From Abiotrophia sp938010525 (GTDB lineage Bacteria > Bacillota > Bacilli > Lactobacillales > Aerococcaceae): a stretch of 45,512 bases of DNA. Below, one piece after another: positions 24,193 through 33,791 of this stretch. Location: assembly GCF_938010525.1 (NCBI RefSeq), contig NZ_CALLVK010000019.1:1-45512 (forward strand). Reading direction: 5' to 3'. A program made the position numbers and the translations under genes. The notes below the pieces were generated by a model, which saw nothing but the letters and a program-made list of their open reading frames with translations, ran no database searches and was not told the DNA's origin. Position 1 is the stretch's first letter; every line of letters starts with the position of its first letter.

Positions 24193-26652
24193 ATGAGCCA
24201 AGAAATGATTCAAGAATTAAGCTTTGCGGATGTGATTGGTGATCGCTTTGGTCGTTATTCCAAGTACATCATTCAAGACCGGGCCTTGCCAGATATTCGA
24301 GACGGTCTCAAGCCGGTTCAACGCCGAATTCTATACGCTATGTATCGTGACCGTAATACAGCCGACAATCCTTATCGTAAGTCCGCAAAGACGGTCGGTA
24401 ATGTCATCGGTAATTATCACCCTCATGGGGACTCTTCTGTCTATGAAGCCATGGTCCGCATGAGTCAAGACTGGAAGTTACGTAATCCTCTGATTGATAT
24501 GCACGGAAATAACGGTTCTATGGATGGGGACCCAGCCGCGGCTATGCGTTATACTGAAGCCCGCCTGTCACCTATTGCTGCTCAGTTACTGCGTGATATT
24601 AAGCAAGAAACCGTTGATTTTATCCTTAACTTCGATGATACGGAAGAGGAGCCAACGGTTCTGCCAGCACGTTTCCCTAACCTCTTAGTCAATGGGGCAA
24701 CAGGGATTTCAGCTGGTTATGCCACTGAAATTCCTCCTCATAACCTAGGTGAAATTATTGATGCCGTCATCTATCTCTTAACCCACAAGCGCCCTAAGTT
24801 AGAGGAATTGTTGGAGTTAGTACCGGGACCTGACTTCCCTACGGGGGCCATTATCCAAGGCATTGATGCCATTCAACAAGCCTATAAGACTGGGCAGGGA
24901 AAAATTACCCTGGTTTCGCAAACTGATATTGAGACCTTAAAAGGTGGTAAGAGTCAGATTGTGGTGACCGAATTGCCATACGAAGTCAACAAGAGCAAAC
25001 TCATTCAACGCTTAGACGAAATTCGCATTCAGCGTAAGGTAGAAGGCATCGCGGATGTTCGCGATGAATCTGACCGCAATGGAGTGCGTCTGGTTGTAGA
25101 ACTCAAGCGTGATGTGGACGCCAAGGGGATTCTGACCTACCTCCTAAAACATACTGATCTGCAGGTTAACTACCATTTTAATATGGTAGCCATCAACAAA
25201 AGACGACCAGAACTGGTCAATTTACAAACGATGTTGGAAGCCTATATCAGTCATCAACAGGAAGTCGTCACCCGTCGTACTCAGTATGATTTGGCTAATG
25301 ACCAAAAACGTCTACATATTGTAGATGGCTTGATTCGCGTGGTTTCCATTCTGGATGAAGTCATTGCTACCATTCGTCGGTCTGATAATAAACAGGATGC
25401 TAAGGAAAACTTGGTAGCCGAGTTTGATTTTTCTTTAGAACAAGCCGAAGCCATTGTGTCCTTACAACTTTATCGTTTGACCAATACCGATATTACGGCC
25501 TTGCAACAGGAACGTTTGGAATTAAATGAACGAATTTTGATGTATCAAAATATCCTATCTAATCCTGAAATTCTCAATAAGGTTTTGATTAATGAGCTTA
25601 AAGCCATTAAAAAAGAGTTTGCAACGCCTCGTCGTAGTCAAATTCAAGCTCAAGTTCAGAGCCTGGAAATCGACACCCATATTCTGATTCCTGACGAACA
25701 GGTTATGGTTTCCTTGACCAAGGAAGGCTATATGAAGCGAACCAGTATGCGTTCCTTTGCCTCATCTGATCTAAATAGTTTGGGCTTACGTGACTTTGAC
25801 TATCCAATCTTTGTTGAGGAACTCAGTACTCACCAAGAATTAGTCATTATCACTTCCAAGGGAAATTATATCCATATTCCGGTACATGAACTGCCTGAAA
25901 TTAAATGGAAGGATCTTGGGGTCCATCTGTCCCAAAACTATCAACTTCAAGATGGCGAGCGCTTTGTTAATGCTTTTGTGGCCAACCAAGAGGATCATAA
26001 AGTTATCTTAGCTACTAAGGCTGGTATGATTAAGCAGACGCCATTATCGGCCTTCACAACTTACCGATCATATAAAACGCGGACGGCAAAGGCTATGAAT
26101 CTGCTAGACGATCAAGATGAAGTGGTAGCAGCAGAATGCCTTAAGACCGGCCAGAACTATGAAGTGGTCTTGTTGACCAAACGTTCTTATTGCTTGCGTT
26201 ACTCAGCTGACTTAGTATCAGAAATGGGTCTGAAAGCCAAGGGGGTAACAGCTATTAAGTTGAAAGAAGAAGACCAAGTGGTGGCCTGCCTAGTCGTTAA
26301 TCAAGAAGCAAAACGCCCGCAACTCTTTGCCTTGACTCAACGTGGCAATGTGAAACGCAGCGACCTAACTGTCATACCTGAACTGGGACGTGGTTCTCGT
26401 GGTGTCCTCTTACTAAAAGAATTAAAAACCAATCCACATCAATTATTGAAAGTCCTAGCTCTTGATAAAGCTCAGCACCAAGTCTGTCTTTTAGGGGATA
26501 CAGGACAAAGTGTGGTCTTTCCAGCTAGTGAGATCCCACTGTCGGATCGCCTTGCTAACGGCTCGCAAGCGCCTGATTTAGCCAAATTAGGTAACGTCTT
26601 AGACTGCTATTTAGTTTTGGACATCCAATCTCAGGCTTCAGAAGTAAATTAG
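24193..26652 (+). CDS. parC: DNA topoisomerase IV subunit A
   Basis: The 819-residue protein carries the DNA gate: DRALPDIRDGLKPVQRRILY, the quinolone-determining region HPHGDSSVYEAMVRMSQDW (Ser81 and Glu85, the drug-sensitive residues), MRYTEARLSP with the active Tyr, and NLLVNGATGISAGYATEIPP. A coiled-coil region and six-bladed C-terminal propeller follow, with blade-like repeats such as TKRSYCLRYS and TQRGNVKRSD. ATG follows GAGGAGG, two bases after the parE stop codon, so the two are tightly coupled. Sequence at the drug-contact residues suggests no target-site resistance. Confidence 0.95.
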   Translation: MSQEMIQELSFADVIGDRFGRYSKYIIQDRALPDIRDGLKPVQRRILYAMYRDRNTADNPYRKSAKTVGNVIGNYHPHGDSSVYEAMVRMSQDWKLRNPLIDMHGNNGSMDGDPAAAMRYTEARLSPIAAQLLRDIKQETVDFILNFDDTEEEPTVLPARFPNLLVNGATGISAGYATEIPPHNLGEIIDAVIYLLTHKRPKLEELLELVPGPDFPTGAIIQGIDAIQQAYKTGQGKITLVSQTDIETLKGGKSQIVVTELPYEVNKSKLIQRLDEIRIQRKVEGIADVRDESDRNGVRLVVELKRDVDAKGILTYLLKHTDLQVNYHFNMVAINKRRPELVNLQTMLEAYISHQQEVVTRRTQYDLANDQKRLHIVDGLIRVVSILDEVIATIRRSDNKQDAKENLVAEFDFSLEQAEAIVSLQLYRLTNTDITALQQERLELNERILMYQNILSNPEILNKVLINELKAIKKEFATPRRSQIQAQVQSLEIDTHILIPDEQVMVSLTKEGYMKRTSMRSFASSDLNSLGLRDFDYPIFVEELSTHQELVIITSKGNYIHIPVHELPEIKWKDLGVHLSQNYQLQDGERFVNAFVANQEDHKVILATKAGMIKQTPLSAFTTYRSYKTRTAKAMNLLDDQDEVVAAECLKTGQNYEVVLLTKRSYCLRYSADLVSEMGLKAKGVTAIKLKEEDQVVACLVVNQEAKRPQLFALTQRGNVKRSDLTVIPELGRGSRGVLLLKELKTNPHQLLKVLALDKAQHQVCLLGDTGQSVVFPASEIPLSDRLANGSQAPDLAKLGNVLDCYLVLDIQSQASEVN

Positions 26653-26658
26653 TTTTTT

Positions 26659-26691
26659 AACCATCGTCTGATTGGGCGATGGTTATTTTTT
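26659..26691 (+). terminator. Intrinsic terminator after parC
   Basis: AACCATCG pairs with CGATGGTT around a 10-base loop and is followed by TATTTTTTG. Confidence 0.88.
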
Positions 26692-26836
26692 GCTTGGACT
26701 TTGTGCAAGATAGTGAGGGTAGGGTAATAAAGTTTGTTCATTTTACTTGTAGAAGAAGATAGATCTGTCTTAGTATTGCTTGTTATAGATTTTTTGTAAG
26801 AAAAAGAAAACGTGTAGGACTAGGGTTAGAAGCAAA

Positions 26837-26881
26837 TGTACTAATACAGATGACAAATTATTAGCAAACAGAATTAGTACA
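26837..26881 (+). repeat. Distal inverted repeat upstream of pflB
   Basis: TGTACTAAT and ATTAGTACA are perfect inverted copies separated by 27 AT-rich bases, about 150 bases upstream of the pflB -10. It could be a spaced operator or a DNA-looping site; no known regulator matches. Confidence 0.45.
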
Positions 26882-26890
26882 GGATAGATA

Positions 26891-26929
26891 TTTCACAAAC
26901 TTTTGCACAATATGCACGACTTTGTGAAA
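26891..26929 (+). promoter_or_regulatory. Spaced inverted repeat TTTCACAAA / TTTGTGAAA upstream of pflB
   Basis: Two perfect 9-bp inverted copies are separated by 21 bases (two helical turns) that contain TGCAC twice. The half-sites resemble those of redox and Crp/Fnr-type regulators, but in everted order for Rex. It is a plausible operator for oxygen or redox control of pyruvate formate-lyase. Confidence 0.5.
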
Positions 26930-26938
26930 CCGGTGTAA
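26925..26938 (+). promoter_or_regulatory. Candidate CcpA cre site upstream of pflB
   Basis: TGAAACCGGTGTAA matches the consensus TGWAANCGNTNWCA at 13 of 14 positions and overlaps the right arm of the inverted repeat. CcpA control of pfl is known in other lactic cocci. Confidence 0.5.
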
Positions 26939-26986
26939 ACCTTGATATAACAAGATATTTTACTTGATGTTTCTGAGCTAAAGGGC

Positions 26987-27014
26987 TTGCATTTTAAAAT
27001 GTGAGTGTTATAAT
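26987..27014 (+). promoter_or_regulatory. Promoter of pflB
   Basis: TTGCAT, 16 bases, then TATAAT with an upstream TGT (extended -10). It lies about 57 bases before the pflB ATG. The rest of the 418-base gap after parC holds the terminator, the two inverted repeats and the cre-like site; no gene is seen. Confidence 0.75.
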
Positions 27015-27070
27015 GAACATATAAAAGTTGTTGTACTAGATAATTTACAGTTCAGTTAAGGAGGATATCT

Positions 27071-29299
27071 ATGGAACAATGGCAAGGCTTTAAAGGTAAA
27101 AAATGGCAGGAAGAAATCGACGTGCGCGATTTCATCCAACAAAACTATACGCTCTATGAAGGAGACGATAGTTTCTTAGCAGGTCCTACCCAAGCAACCA
27201 AAGACTTATGGGCGCAAGTAATGGACTTGAACAAGCAAGAACGTGAAGCAGGCGGTGTCTTAGATACTGACACATCTGTTGTATCTACCATCACTTCTCA
27301 CGGTCCTGGTTACTTAGATAAAGACAAGGAACAAGTGGTTGGTTTCCAAACTGACAAACCATTCAAACGTGGTTTACAACCATTTGGTGGGATTCGTATG
27401 TCTGAAAAGTCTGCAGAAGCTTATGGTTTCCATGTAGACCCAGAAGTATCTCACATCTTTACTGAATACCGTAAAACGCATAACCAAGGGGTATTTGATG
27501 TTTATACACCAGAAATGCGTGCAGCTCGTAAGTCTGGGATCATCACTGGTCTACCAGATGCTTATGGTCGTGGCCGTATCATTGGTGACTACCGTCGTGT
27601 TGCTCTCTACGGTGTTGACCGTTTGATGGAAGAAAAACTCAAAGACTACAACAACATCGGTTGCGATGTTATGACCAATGACATCTTACAATTACGTGAA
27701 GAATTGTCAGAACAATATCGTTCATTGAAAGACCTTAAGAAATTAGGGGAAATCTACGGCTTCGATATTTCTAAACCAGCAACTACTGCTAAAGAAGCTT
27801 TCCAATGGCTCTACTTAGCGTACTTAGCTGCTATTAAAGAACAAAACGGGGCAGCAATGTCCTTGGGTCGTACTTCTACCTTCTTAGACATCTACGTAGA
27901 ACGTGACTTACGCAATGGTACCTTGACGGAAGAAGAAGCGCAAGAATTAGTTGACCACTTCATCATGAAGTTACGTCTAGTTAAATTCATGCGTACACCT
28001 GAATATAACGAACTCTTCTCTGGGGACCCAACCTGGGTAACTGAATCTATTGCAGGGGTTGGTTTAGATGGTCGCCCATTGGTAACTAAGAACTCCTTCC
28101 GTTACCTCCACACCTTATCTAACTTAGGTCCAGCACCAGAACCAAACTTAACCGTGCTTTGGTCACCACAGTTAACTGATGGCTTCAAGACCTTTGCAGC
28201 TAAGATGTCTATCGAATCTTCAGCTATCCAATACGAAAACGACGAAGTAATGCGTCCACAATATGGTGATGACTATGCGATTGCCTGCTGTGTGTCTGCA
28301 ATGCGTGTTGGTAAACAAATGCAATTCTTCGGCGCTCGTGCTAACTTAGCTAAGTGCTTGCTCTACGCAATCAACGGTGGTGTCGATGAAAAATCTAAGG
28401 CTCAAGTAGGTCCTAAGTTCCGACCAATCACTTCTGAATACCTAGACTTCGAAGAAGTAATGGAAAAGTATGATGATATGATGGAATGGTTGGCAGGACT
28501 TTATGTCAATGCCCTCAACTGTATCCACTACATGCACGACAAGTACAGCTACGAACGCATTCAAATGGCGGTTCAAGATACCTACATTCACCGTACAATG
28601 GCGACTGGTATCGCTGGTTTCTCTGTAGCGGCTGACTCCTTGTCTGCAATCAAATACGGTAAAGTTAAGACAATCCGTGACGAAAACGGCGTAGTTGTTG
28701 ACTTTGAAGTTGAAGGCGACTTCCCTAAATATGGGAACAACGATGACCGCGTAGATAGCATGGCGGTTGATCTCTTGAAACGCTTCATGACTAAAGTTAA
28801 GAAGCACCCAACTTACCGTAATGCGCAACACACTACTTCTATCTTAACCATCACTTCTAACGTTGTGTATGGTAAGAAGACTGGTAACACACCTGACGGT
28901 CGTCGTGCAGGTCAACCATTTGCACCAGGTGCTAACCCAATGCACGGTCGTGACACTCACGGGGCTTTGGCTTCCTTATCATCTGTTGCTAAAGTACCAT
29001 ACTCTTACGCACTAGACGGTATTTCTAACACCTTCTCCATCATCCCACGTGCCTTAGGGAAGGAAGAAGATGTGCAACAAGAAAACTTATCCAACATGTT
29101 GGATGGTTATTCTAAAAAAGGTGGTCACCACCTCAACATCAACGTATTCAACCGCGACACCTTAGTGGATGCGATGGAACACCCAGAAAACTACCCACAA
29201 TTAACCATCCGGGTATCTGGTTACGCCGTTAACTTCATTAAGTTGACCCGTGAACAACAATTAGACGTTATCAACCGGACTATGCATAGCCAAATGTAA
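27071..29299 (+). CDS. pflB: Formate C-acetyltransferase (pyruvate formate-lyase)
   Basis: The 742-residue glycyl-radical enzyme contains the active-site pair in AIACCVSAMRVGKQMQFFGA and the C-terminal radical loop TIRVSGYAVNFIKLTREQQL, with Gly as the radical carrier. It splits pyruvate plus CoA into acetyl-CoA and formate in anaerobic mixed-acid fermentation. AAGGAGG precedes the ATG. The codon choice is unusually uniform (CCA, GGT, TTA, AAC, CGT) compared with neighbours, which fits very high expression. The activating enzyme gene follows. Length is close to the E. coli protein. Confidence 0.97.
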   Translation: MEQWQGFKGKKWQEEIDVRDFIQQNYTLYEGDDSFLAGPTQATKDLWAQVMDLNKQEREAGGVLDTDTSVVSTITSHGPGYLDKDKEQVVGFQTDKPFKRGLQPFGGIRMSEKSAEAYGFHVDPEVSHIFTEYRKTHNQGVFDVYTPEMRAARKSGIITGLPDAYGRGRIIGDYRRVALYGVDRLMEEKLKDYNNIGCDVMTNDILQLREELSEQYRSLKDLKKLGEIYGFDISKPATTAKEAFQWLYLAYLAAIKEQNGAAMSLGRTSTFLDIYVERDLRNGTLTEEEAQELVDHFIMKLRLVKFMRTPEYNELFSGDPTWVTESIAGVGLDGRPLVTKNSFRYLHTLSNLGPAPEPNLTVLWSPQLTDGFKTFAAKMSIESSAIQYENDEVMRPQYGDDYAIACCVSAMRVGKQMQFFGARANLAKCLLYAINGGVDEKSKAQVGPKFRPITSEYLDFEEVMEKYDDMMEWLAGLYVNALNCIHYMHDKYSYERIQMAVQDTYIHRTMATGIAGFSVAADSLSAIKYGKVKTIRDENGVVVDFEVEGDFPKYGNNDDRVDSMAVDLLKRFMTKVKKHPTYRNAQHTTSILTITSNVVYGKKTGNTPDGRRAGQPFAPGANPMHGRDTHGALASLSSVAKVPYSYALDGISNTFSIIPRALGKEEDVQQENLSNMLDGYSKKGGHHLNINVFNRDTLVDAMEHPENYPQLTIRVSGYAVNFIKLTREQQLDVINRTMHSQM

Positions 29300-29382
29300 T
29301 AGTCGAGTCTTGACTGGGAAAAGTGACGGGGCAACTCGTCGCTTTTGCCCTTTATATAGAGATAGGTAAGGAGATAAATGCA

Positions 29383-30162
29383 ATGCAATTTGGGAACACA
29401 GCCACAACACAAGTAATTGGTCATGTCCATTCAACCGAAAGTTTTGGGTCCGTGGATGGCCCAGGCATTCGATTTATTACCTTCATGCAGGGCTGCCGCC
29501 TACGTTGCGAATTTTGCCACAACCCAGATACTTGGGCGACGCGTGGGGGACATGACTACACACCTCAACAACTCTTTGACGAGGCCGTTCAATACCAGGA
29601 TTTCTGGGGTAAGAAGGGTGGCGTTACGGTAAGTGGGGGAGAGCCTCTCTTGCAGATTGACTTTATTATTGAGTTTTTCAAAATCTGTAAAGCCAATGGA
29701 GTCCACACTACTTTAGACTCATGTGGGGGACCATTCACCCGCAAGGAGCCATTCTTTAGTAAATTTAATGAATTGCTTAAGTATACAGATTTAATTCTCT
29801 TGGATCTTAAGCACATTGATTCAGATGGCCACCGTAAGTTAACTGGTCAGCCTAACGAGAATATCCTAGACTTAGCCAACTATTTATCTGATATTGGTCA
29901 ACCAGTATGGATTCGCCATGTCTTGGTACCTGAACGAACTGACTTTGATGAATACCTGATTCGTCTTAGTGCCTTCGTTAAGACGCTTAAGAATGTCTTG
30001 AAATTTGAAGTCTTGCCATATCATAAGTTAGGAGTTTACAAGTACGAAGCCCTGGGGATTAAATACCGTCTAGCAGGTATTGAGCCGCCAACACCTGATC
30101 GGGTAGAGAATGCCAAACGTATTCTAGAAACTGCCTCTTATCGCGGTTATCTAACAGCTTAA
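29383..30162 (+). CDS. pflA: Pyruvate formate-lyase activating enzyme
   Basis: The 259-residue radical-SAM enzyme has the CRLRCEFCHNPDTW cluster motif (CxxxCxxC) near residue 40, GSVDGPGIRFITFMQG before it, and VTVSGGEPLLQ for SAM binding. It makes the glycyl radical on PflB. The start at 29383 follows AAGGAG; a GTG at 29323 is in frame but gives a non-family extension. It sits 83 bases after pflB with no strong terminator between, so read-through expression is likely, at a lower level than pflB. Confidence 0.95.
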   Translation: MQFGNTATTQVIGHVHSTESFGSVDGPGIRFITFMQGCRLRCEFCHNPDTWATRGGHDYTPQQLFDEAVQYQDFWGKKGGVTVSGGEPLLQIDFIIEFFKICKANGVHTTLDSCGGPFTRKEPFFSKFNELLKYTDLILLDLKHIDSDGHRKLTGQPNENILDLANYLSDIGQPVWIRHVLVPERTDFDEYLIRLSAFVKTLKNVLKFEVLPYHKLGVYKYEALGIKYRLAGIEPPTPDRVENAKRILETASYRGYLTA

Positions 30163-30168
30163 GGATTG

Positions 30169-30212
30169 AATAGCCTTTAGTGATTTACTATCACTAAAGG
30201 CTATTTATTTTT
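30169..30212 (+). terminator. Intrinsic terminator after pflA
   Basis: A 15-bp perfect stem (AATAGCCTTTAGTGA with TCACTAAAGGCTATT), a 7-base loop and a T-rich tail. Confidence 0.93.
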
Positions 30213-30283
30213 GTGGACAAGTTATAGGCGGGAAAGTTGCCAAGCTGTGTGTGAAAGCGTAAAATGAAAGGGTATGAGGGACT

Positions 30284-30310
30284 TTGCCTGGACCTCTTTG
30301 GGGCTATAAT
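30284..30310 (+). promoter_or_regulatory. Probable promoter of ppaC
   Basis: TATAAT at 30305-30310 with TTGCCT 15 bases upstream; the short spacer lowers confidence. A 59-base leader follows to the ATG. Confidence 0.5.
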
Positions 30311-30369
30311 TTTTCCCAGCTACATGTTAAAATTAAGGCAGTAATTATCTTATAGGAGGATCCACTGAC

Positions 30370-31299
30370 ATGACCCAATATTTAGTTTTCGGACATAAAA
30401 ACCCAGACACTGACACCATTGCATCTGCTATTGCTTTTGCCTACTACCTTAATCAAAAAGGCCACCAAGCAGAGGCCGTAGCACTTGGCACACCTAATGA
30501 AGAAACGGCCTTTGCCCTTGATTACTTTAAAGCTCAAGCGCCTCGAGTGATTGAATCAGCGGCTGGGACAGGTGCCCATGTGGCTTTGGTTGACCACAAT
30601 GAAGCCAGCCAATCTATTGATGATTTAGCTGATTTAACAGTAGACTATGTCATTGACCACCACCGGATTGGTTTTGAGTCTGCGCAACCATTATACTATC
30701 GTTGTGAGCCAATTGGCTGTACTGCCACCGTACTTTATAAGATGTTTGGTGAAGCAGGAATTGAAATTCCTGCCCAAATTGCCGGTCTTATGCTGTCTGC
30801 CATCATCTCTGATAGCTTACTCTTTAAATCACCAACCTGCACCCCTGAAGATGTGGATGCTGCTCAAGCTTTGGCACAACTGGCAGGTGTTGATGCACAA
30901 GTATATGGTTTGGATTTATTGAAGGCTGGGACTAACTTGGCAAGCAAATCCGAAGAAACCTTACTCAACTTAGATGCTAAGAGCTTTGACATGAATGGCC
31001 GTCAAGTACGGATTGCTCAAGTCAATGCCATTGGCTTTGCTGAGCTCTTGGCACGTAAAGAGGCTCTCCTAAAGGCAATGCAAGCAGAAGTTGAAGCAAA
31101 AGGATATGAACTCTTCTTGCTGGTTGTGACAGATGTCTTAGATAGCAATTCCTTTGGTTTAGTTGTAGGTCAAGACCTATCTGCCTTAGAGGCTGCTTTT
31201 GGTCAAAAAGTGGTGGACCAACAATTAGAGCTACCTGGGGTCGTGTCACGTAAAAAACAAATTGTACCACCATTAACTGATAGCTACGCGGCTCGCTAG
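30370..31299 (+). CDS. ppaC: Manganese-dependent inorganic pyrophosphatase (family II, DHH)
   Basis: The 309-residue protein shows FGHKNPDTDTIASAIAF (metal-binding His and Asps), LVDHNE, VIDHHRIGFE (the DHH motif), GCTATVLY and, near the C-terminus, SRKKQIVPPL (DHHA2 domain). It hydrolyses pyrophosphate from biosynthesis. Family II enzymes are typical of Bacilli and streptococci. ATAGGAGG precedes the ATG. It is followed after 23 bases by a thioredoxin-like gene, probably on the same mRNA. Confidence 0.96.
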   Translation: MTQYLVFGHKNPDTDTIASAIAFAYYLNQKGHQAEAVALGTPNEETAFALDYFKAQAPRVIESAAGTGAHVALVDHNEASQSIDDLADLTVDYVIDHHRIGFESAQPLYYRCEPIGCTATVLYKMFGEAGIEIPAQIAGLMLSAIISDSLLFKSPTCTPEDVDAAQALAQLAGVDAQVYGLDLLKAGTNLASKSEETLLNLDAKSFDMNGRQVRIAQVNAIGFAELLARKEALLKAMQAEVEAKGYELFLLVVTDVLDSNSFGLVVGQDLSALEAAFGQKVVDQQLELPGVVSRKKQIVPPLTDSYAAR

Positions 31300-31322
31300 T
31301 TATCTGTCGAAAGGGAGCTTTT

Positions 31323-31997
31323 ATGAACAAAGTTAAGAAATTGCTTTATCCAGCCCTAGCCATTTTAGGATTAGTAGTGATTGGAACTAGTATCTGGCTA
31401 GCCAACCAATCGAATCAAGAACCTGCTTCAGTGGCAGTGTCTACTAACACATCTGAGGAGTCGAGCTCACAAGTTGCCAAGGCTGATTCTTCCTCTAGTG
31501 AGGCAGCAAGTTCCACGTCGTCTAGTAGCCAGGCCGTACGCGGGGTGAACAAGCCAGAACGTAAGGGGACGCCTGCTCCTGAGACTAAGTTGCTTGATGA
31601 GCTTGGAAATACCATTGACTTGTCATCAAAATTTGGTAAACCAACTATCATCAATATTTGGGCTTCTTGGTGTCCACCATGTCGGGAGGAAATGCCTTAT
31701 TTCTTGGAAGCCTACCGCAAATACGGGGATAAAGTTAATTTTGTTATGATTAATGCAACTGGTAGCCGTCCAGATGAGACAGCAGAGAAGGCGCAAGCTT
31801 ATTTGAAAGAAGCTGGCTTGACTGACCTACCAATCTATTATGACGATCAACGTCAGAACCAAATTGCTTTTAACGCTGTCAGCCTGCCAACAACCTATAT
31901 TCTCAATGCTAAAGGAGAAATTCTTAAACGTGGCCAAGGTTCTGTGCCAAGGGAAGAACTCTTCAAAGTACTAGAGCAAATGGTGGCTGAGCAGTAG
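31323..31997 (+). CDS. Membrane-anchored TlpA/ResA-like thiol-disulfide oxidoreductase
   Basis: The 224-residue protein has an N-terminal membrane helix (residues 8-27), a Ser-rich linker (about 35-75) and a thioredoxin fold with NIWASWCPPCREEMPYF (CxxC), FVMINATG and the cis-Pro loop SLPTTYILNAKG. The layout is that of extracytoplasmic ResA/TlpA proteins, which reduce disulfides in exported proteins. No CcdA-type electron donor or cytochrome c gene is adjacent, so the client is unknown. There is no lipobox Cys, so the anchor is the helix. GAAAGGGAG precedes the ATG. Confidence 0.88.
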   Translation: MNKVKKLLYPALAILGLVVIGTSIWLANQSNQEPASVAVSTNTSEESSSQVAKADSSSSEAASSTSSSSQAVRGVNKPERKGTPAPETKLLDELGNTIDLSSKFGKPTIINIWASWCPPCREEMPYFLEAYRKYGDKVNFVMINATGSRPDETAEKAQAYLKEAGLTDLPIYYDDQRQNQIAFNAVSLPTTYILNAKGEILKRGQGSVPREELFKVLEQMVAEQ

Positions 31998-32015
31998 TTT
32001 AAGTGACTAAAAGTA

Positions 32016-32044
32016 AGAACAGTGCCTAGGGCGCTGTTCTTTTA
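32016..32044 (+). terminator. Intrinsic terminator after the TlpA-like gene
   Basis: AGAACAGTGCC pairs with GGCGCTGTTCT (one G-T pair) around a three-base loop, then TTTT. Confidence 0.85.
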
Positions 32045-32072
32045 TTCAAGTAATTAGAGAGGATGTGATGGG

Positions 32073-33773
32073 ATGAGTTTTGATGGTTTTTTGACTCATG
32101 CCTTGGTTAAGGAGCTAGGTAGCCACTTAATAGGGGGGAAGGTTGCCAAAATTTATCAGCCTTTTGAGCAAGAACTGCAACTTGTTATTCGATCTCAACG
32201 CCAAAATTTCCGTCTTCTGGTTTCTATCCATCCTCAATACTATCGCCTCCATTTGACGGATGAGCGTCCCTCTAACCCGGAACACGCCCCAATGTTTTGC
32301 ATGCTCTTACGTAAACACTTAGAGCAAGCCGTGCTACTAGATATTCAACAAGTCGAGAATGATCGGATTGTTGAGCTGCATTTTACGGGACGAGATGAGT
32401 TGGGGGACAGTCAGGTTTATCGCTTGATTATTGAACTAATGGGGCGGCATTCCAATGTGATTCTGGTTAATGGCCAAGGTCGCATCATTGACTGTCTTAA
32501 ACATGTACCTATGGCTTTTAATTCCTATCGCTTGTTGCAGCCCGGTGCTGACTATCGCCGGCCACCTCAAGATCAGAAACAAGTCAACTTGTTTAAGCTC
32601 AGCCAGGTGGATAGAGTAGAACTAGCAGAGCGATTAGCTAGTGCGACTAGCCCGGGTCAGGTTCAAGCCCACATTCAGGGCCTAGGCCGACTAGCCAGTC
32701 AATCCTTCTTAGCCCAAGTCCAATCAGGGAAAAAATGGGAGGCAGTTCTAGCTGATTTCTGTCAGGCAGTAGAAGCAGGGGGCGCCTATTTCTTAGAAGC
32801 AGAGAAACCTGATTTTTATATGACGCCTTTAGTAGGTGTGACTGGTCAGTGGGTGCCCCATGAGACATTGTCAGGCTTGATTGCTTTCTATTATGCGGAA
32901 CGCGTTCGATTAGATCGAATTAAGCAAATGACGGGGGACTTGAACCAACGTTTGCAGCATTTGATTGAACGAAACCAACTTAAGCTAGCTAATTTGGATC
33001 GAGATCAAGCTGTGGCTTCCCAATCAGAAAGCTATCGCGTCAAGGGTGAATTGCTGTCTGCCTACGCCTACCAAATTCAAAAGGGACAGAGTCAAGTTTC
33101 TTTACCAAATTATTATGACAATGAACAAATGATATTAATTGACTTGGACCCGCGTAAGACGGCAATTGAAAATAGCCAGGCTTATTTCAAGCGCTATACC
33201 AAATACCGCGATGCTCTCAAGCATATCGAGCTCCAAAGGCAGCTTGCACAAGAAGAAATTGCTTATTTGGAATCTGTGCAAGTACAACTTAGTCGAGCTG
33301 ACCTCCTGGATGTAGCGCAAATTCGCCTAGAACTAGCGGAGCAAGGCTACTTAAGTGCCAAGCAACAAAATCTCAAAAAACGCCGTCAAGAAAAGGGCTT
33401 AGGCCCTCGGCTTTATCAAGCAAGTGATGGGACACGAATCTTAGTAGGTCGCAATAATTTTCAGAATGATCAACTCAGCCTTAAACAGGCCAATAAGAAC
33501 TTCTGGTGGCTACATGCTAAGAATATTCCAGGCTCACATGTCATTATTGAATCTGAAAATCCTTCAGATTCTACCTTGACAGAAGCAGCCATGCTAGCAG
33601 CCTATTATTCCAAGTTTCAACAGTCAGCCAATGTTCCAGTTGACTATTTACAGGTTAAGTTTCTAAGAAAACCAAATGGAGCCAAACCGGGCTATGTTAT
33701 CTACGAAGGGCAGAAAACCCTAAGTGTAACGCCAAATCCGGAGCTTATTCAAGCCATGGAAGTTAAAGAGTAA
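32073..33773 (+). CDS. rqcH: RqcH (NFACT family; FbpA-like)
   Basis: The 566-residue protein starts MSFDGFLTHALVKELGSHLI and has the NFACT-N domain (with MFCMLLRKHLE and LIIELMGRHSNVIL), a helical coiled-coil middle (about 290-420) and the NFACT-R domain with ILVGRNNFQNDQLSLKQA, FWWLHAKNIPGSHVII and LRKPNGAKPGYVIY. RqcH recruits tRNA-Ala to stalled 50S-peptidyl-tRNA and adds alanine tails for degradation; streptococcal homologues were first described as fibronectin-binding proteins, a possible second role. It is full length and monocistronic, between a terminator and the trp leader promoter. Confidence 0.93.
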   Translation: MSFDGFLTHALVKELGSHLIGGKVAKIYQPFEQELQLVIRSQRQNFRLLVSIHPQYYRLHLTDERPSNPEHAPMFCMLLRKHLEQAVLLDIQQVENDRIVELHFTGRDELGDSQVYRLIIELMGRHSNVILVNGQGRIIDCLKHVPMAFNSYRLLQPGADYRRPPQDQKQVNLFKLSQVDRVELAERLASATSPGQVQAHIQGLGRLASQSFLAQVQSGKKWEAVLADFCQAVEAGGAYFLEAEKPDFYMTPLVGVTGQWVPHETLSGLIAFYYAERVRLDRIKQMTGDLNQRLQHLIERNQLKLANLDRDQAVASQSESYRVKGELLSAYAYQIQKGQSQVSLPNYYDNEQMILIDLDPRKTAIENSQAYFKRYTKYRDALKHIELQRQLAQEEIAYLESVQVQLSRADLLDVAQIRLELAEQGYLSAKQQNLKKRRQEKGLGPRLYQASDGTRILVGRNNFQNDQLSLKQANKNFWWLHAKNIPGSHVIIESENPSDSTLTEAAMLAAYYSKFQQSANVPVDYLQVKFLRKPNGAKPGYVIYEGQKTLSVTPNPELIQAMEVKE

Positions 33774-33791
33774 GAATTTTCCACATTAGTC

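Noticed and set aside
26891..26929. Rex operator upstream of pflB
   Set aside because: Rex boxes read TTGTGA-N6-TCACAA. Here the half-sites are in the opposite order and 21 bases apart, so a standard Rex site is not supported.
28442..28831. Long minus-strand reading frame inside pflB
   Set aside because: It is the mirror of strongly codon-biased pflB; it has no ribosome site and no family-like sequence.
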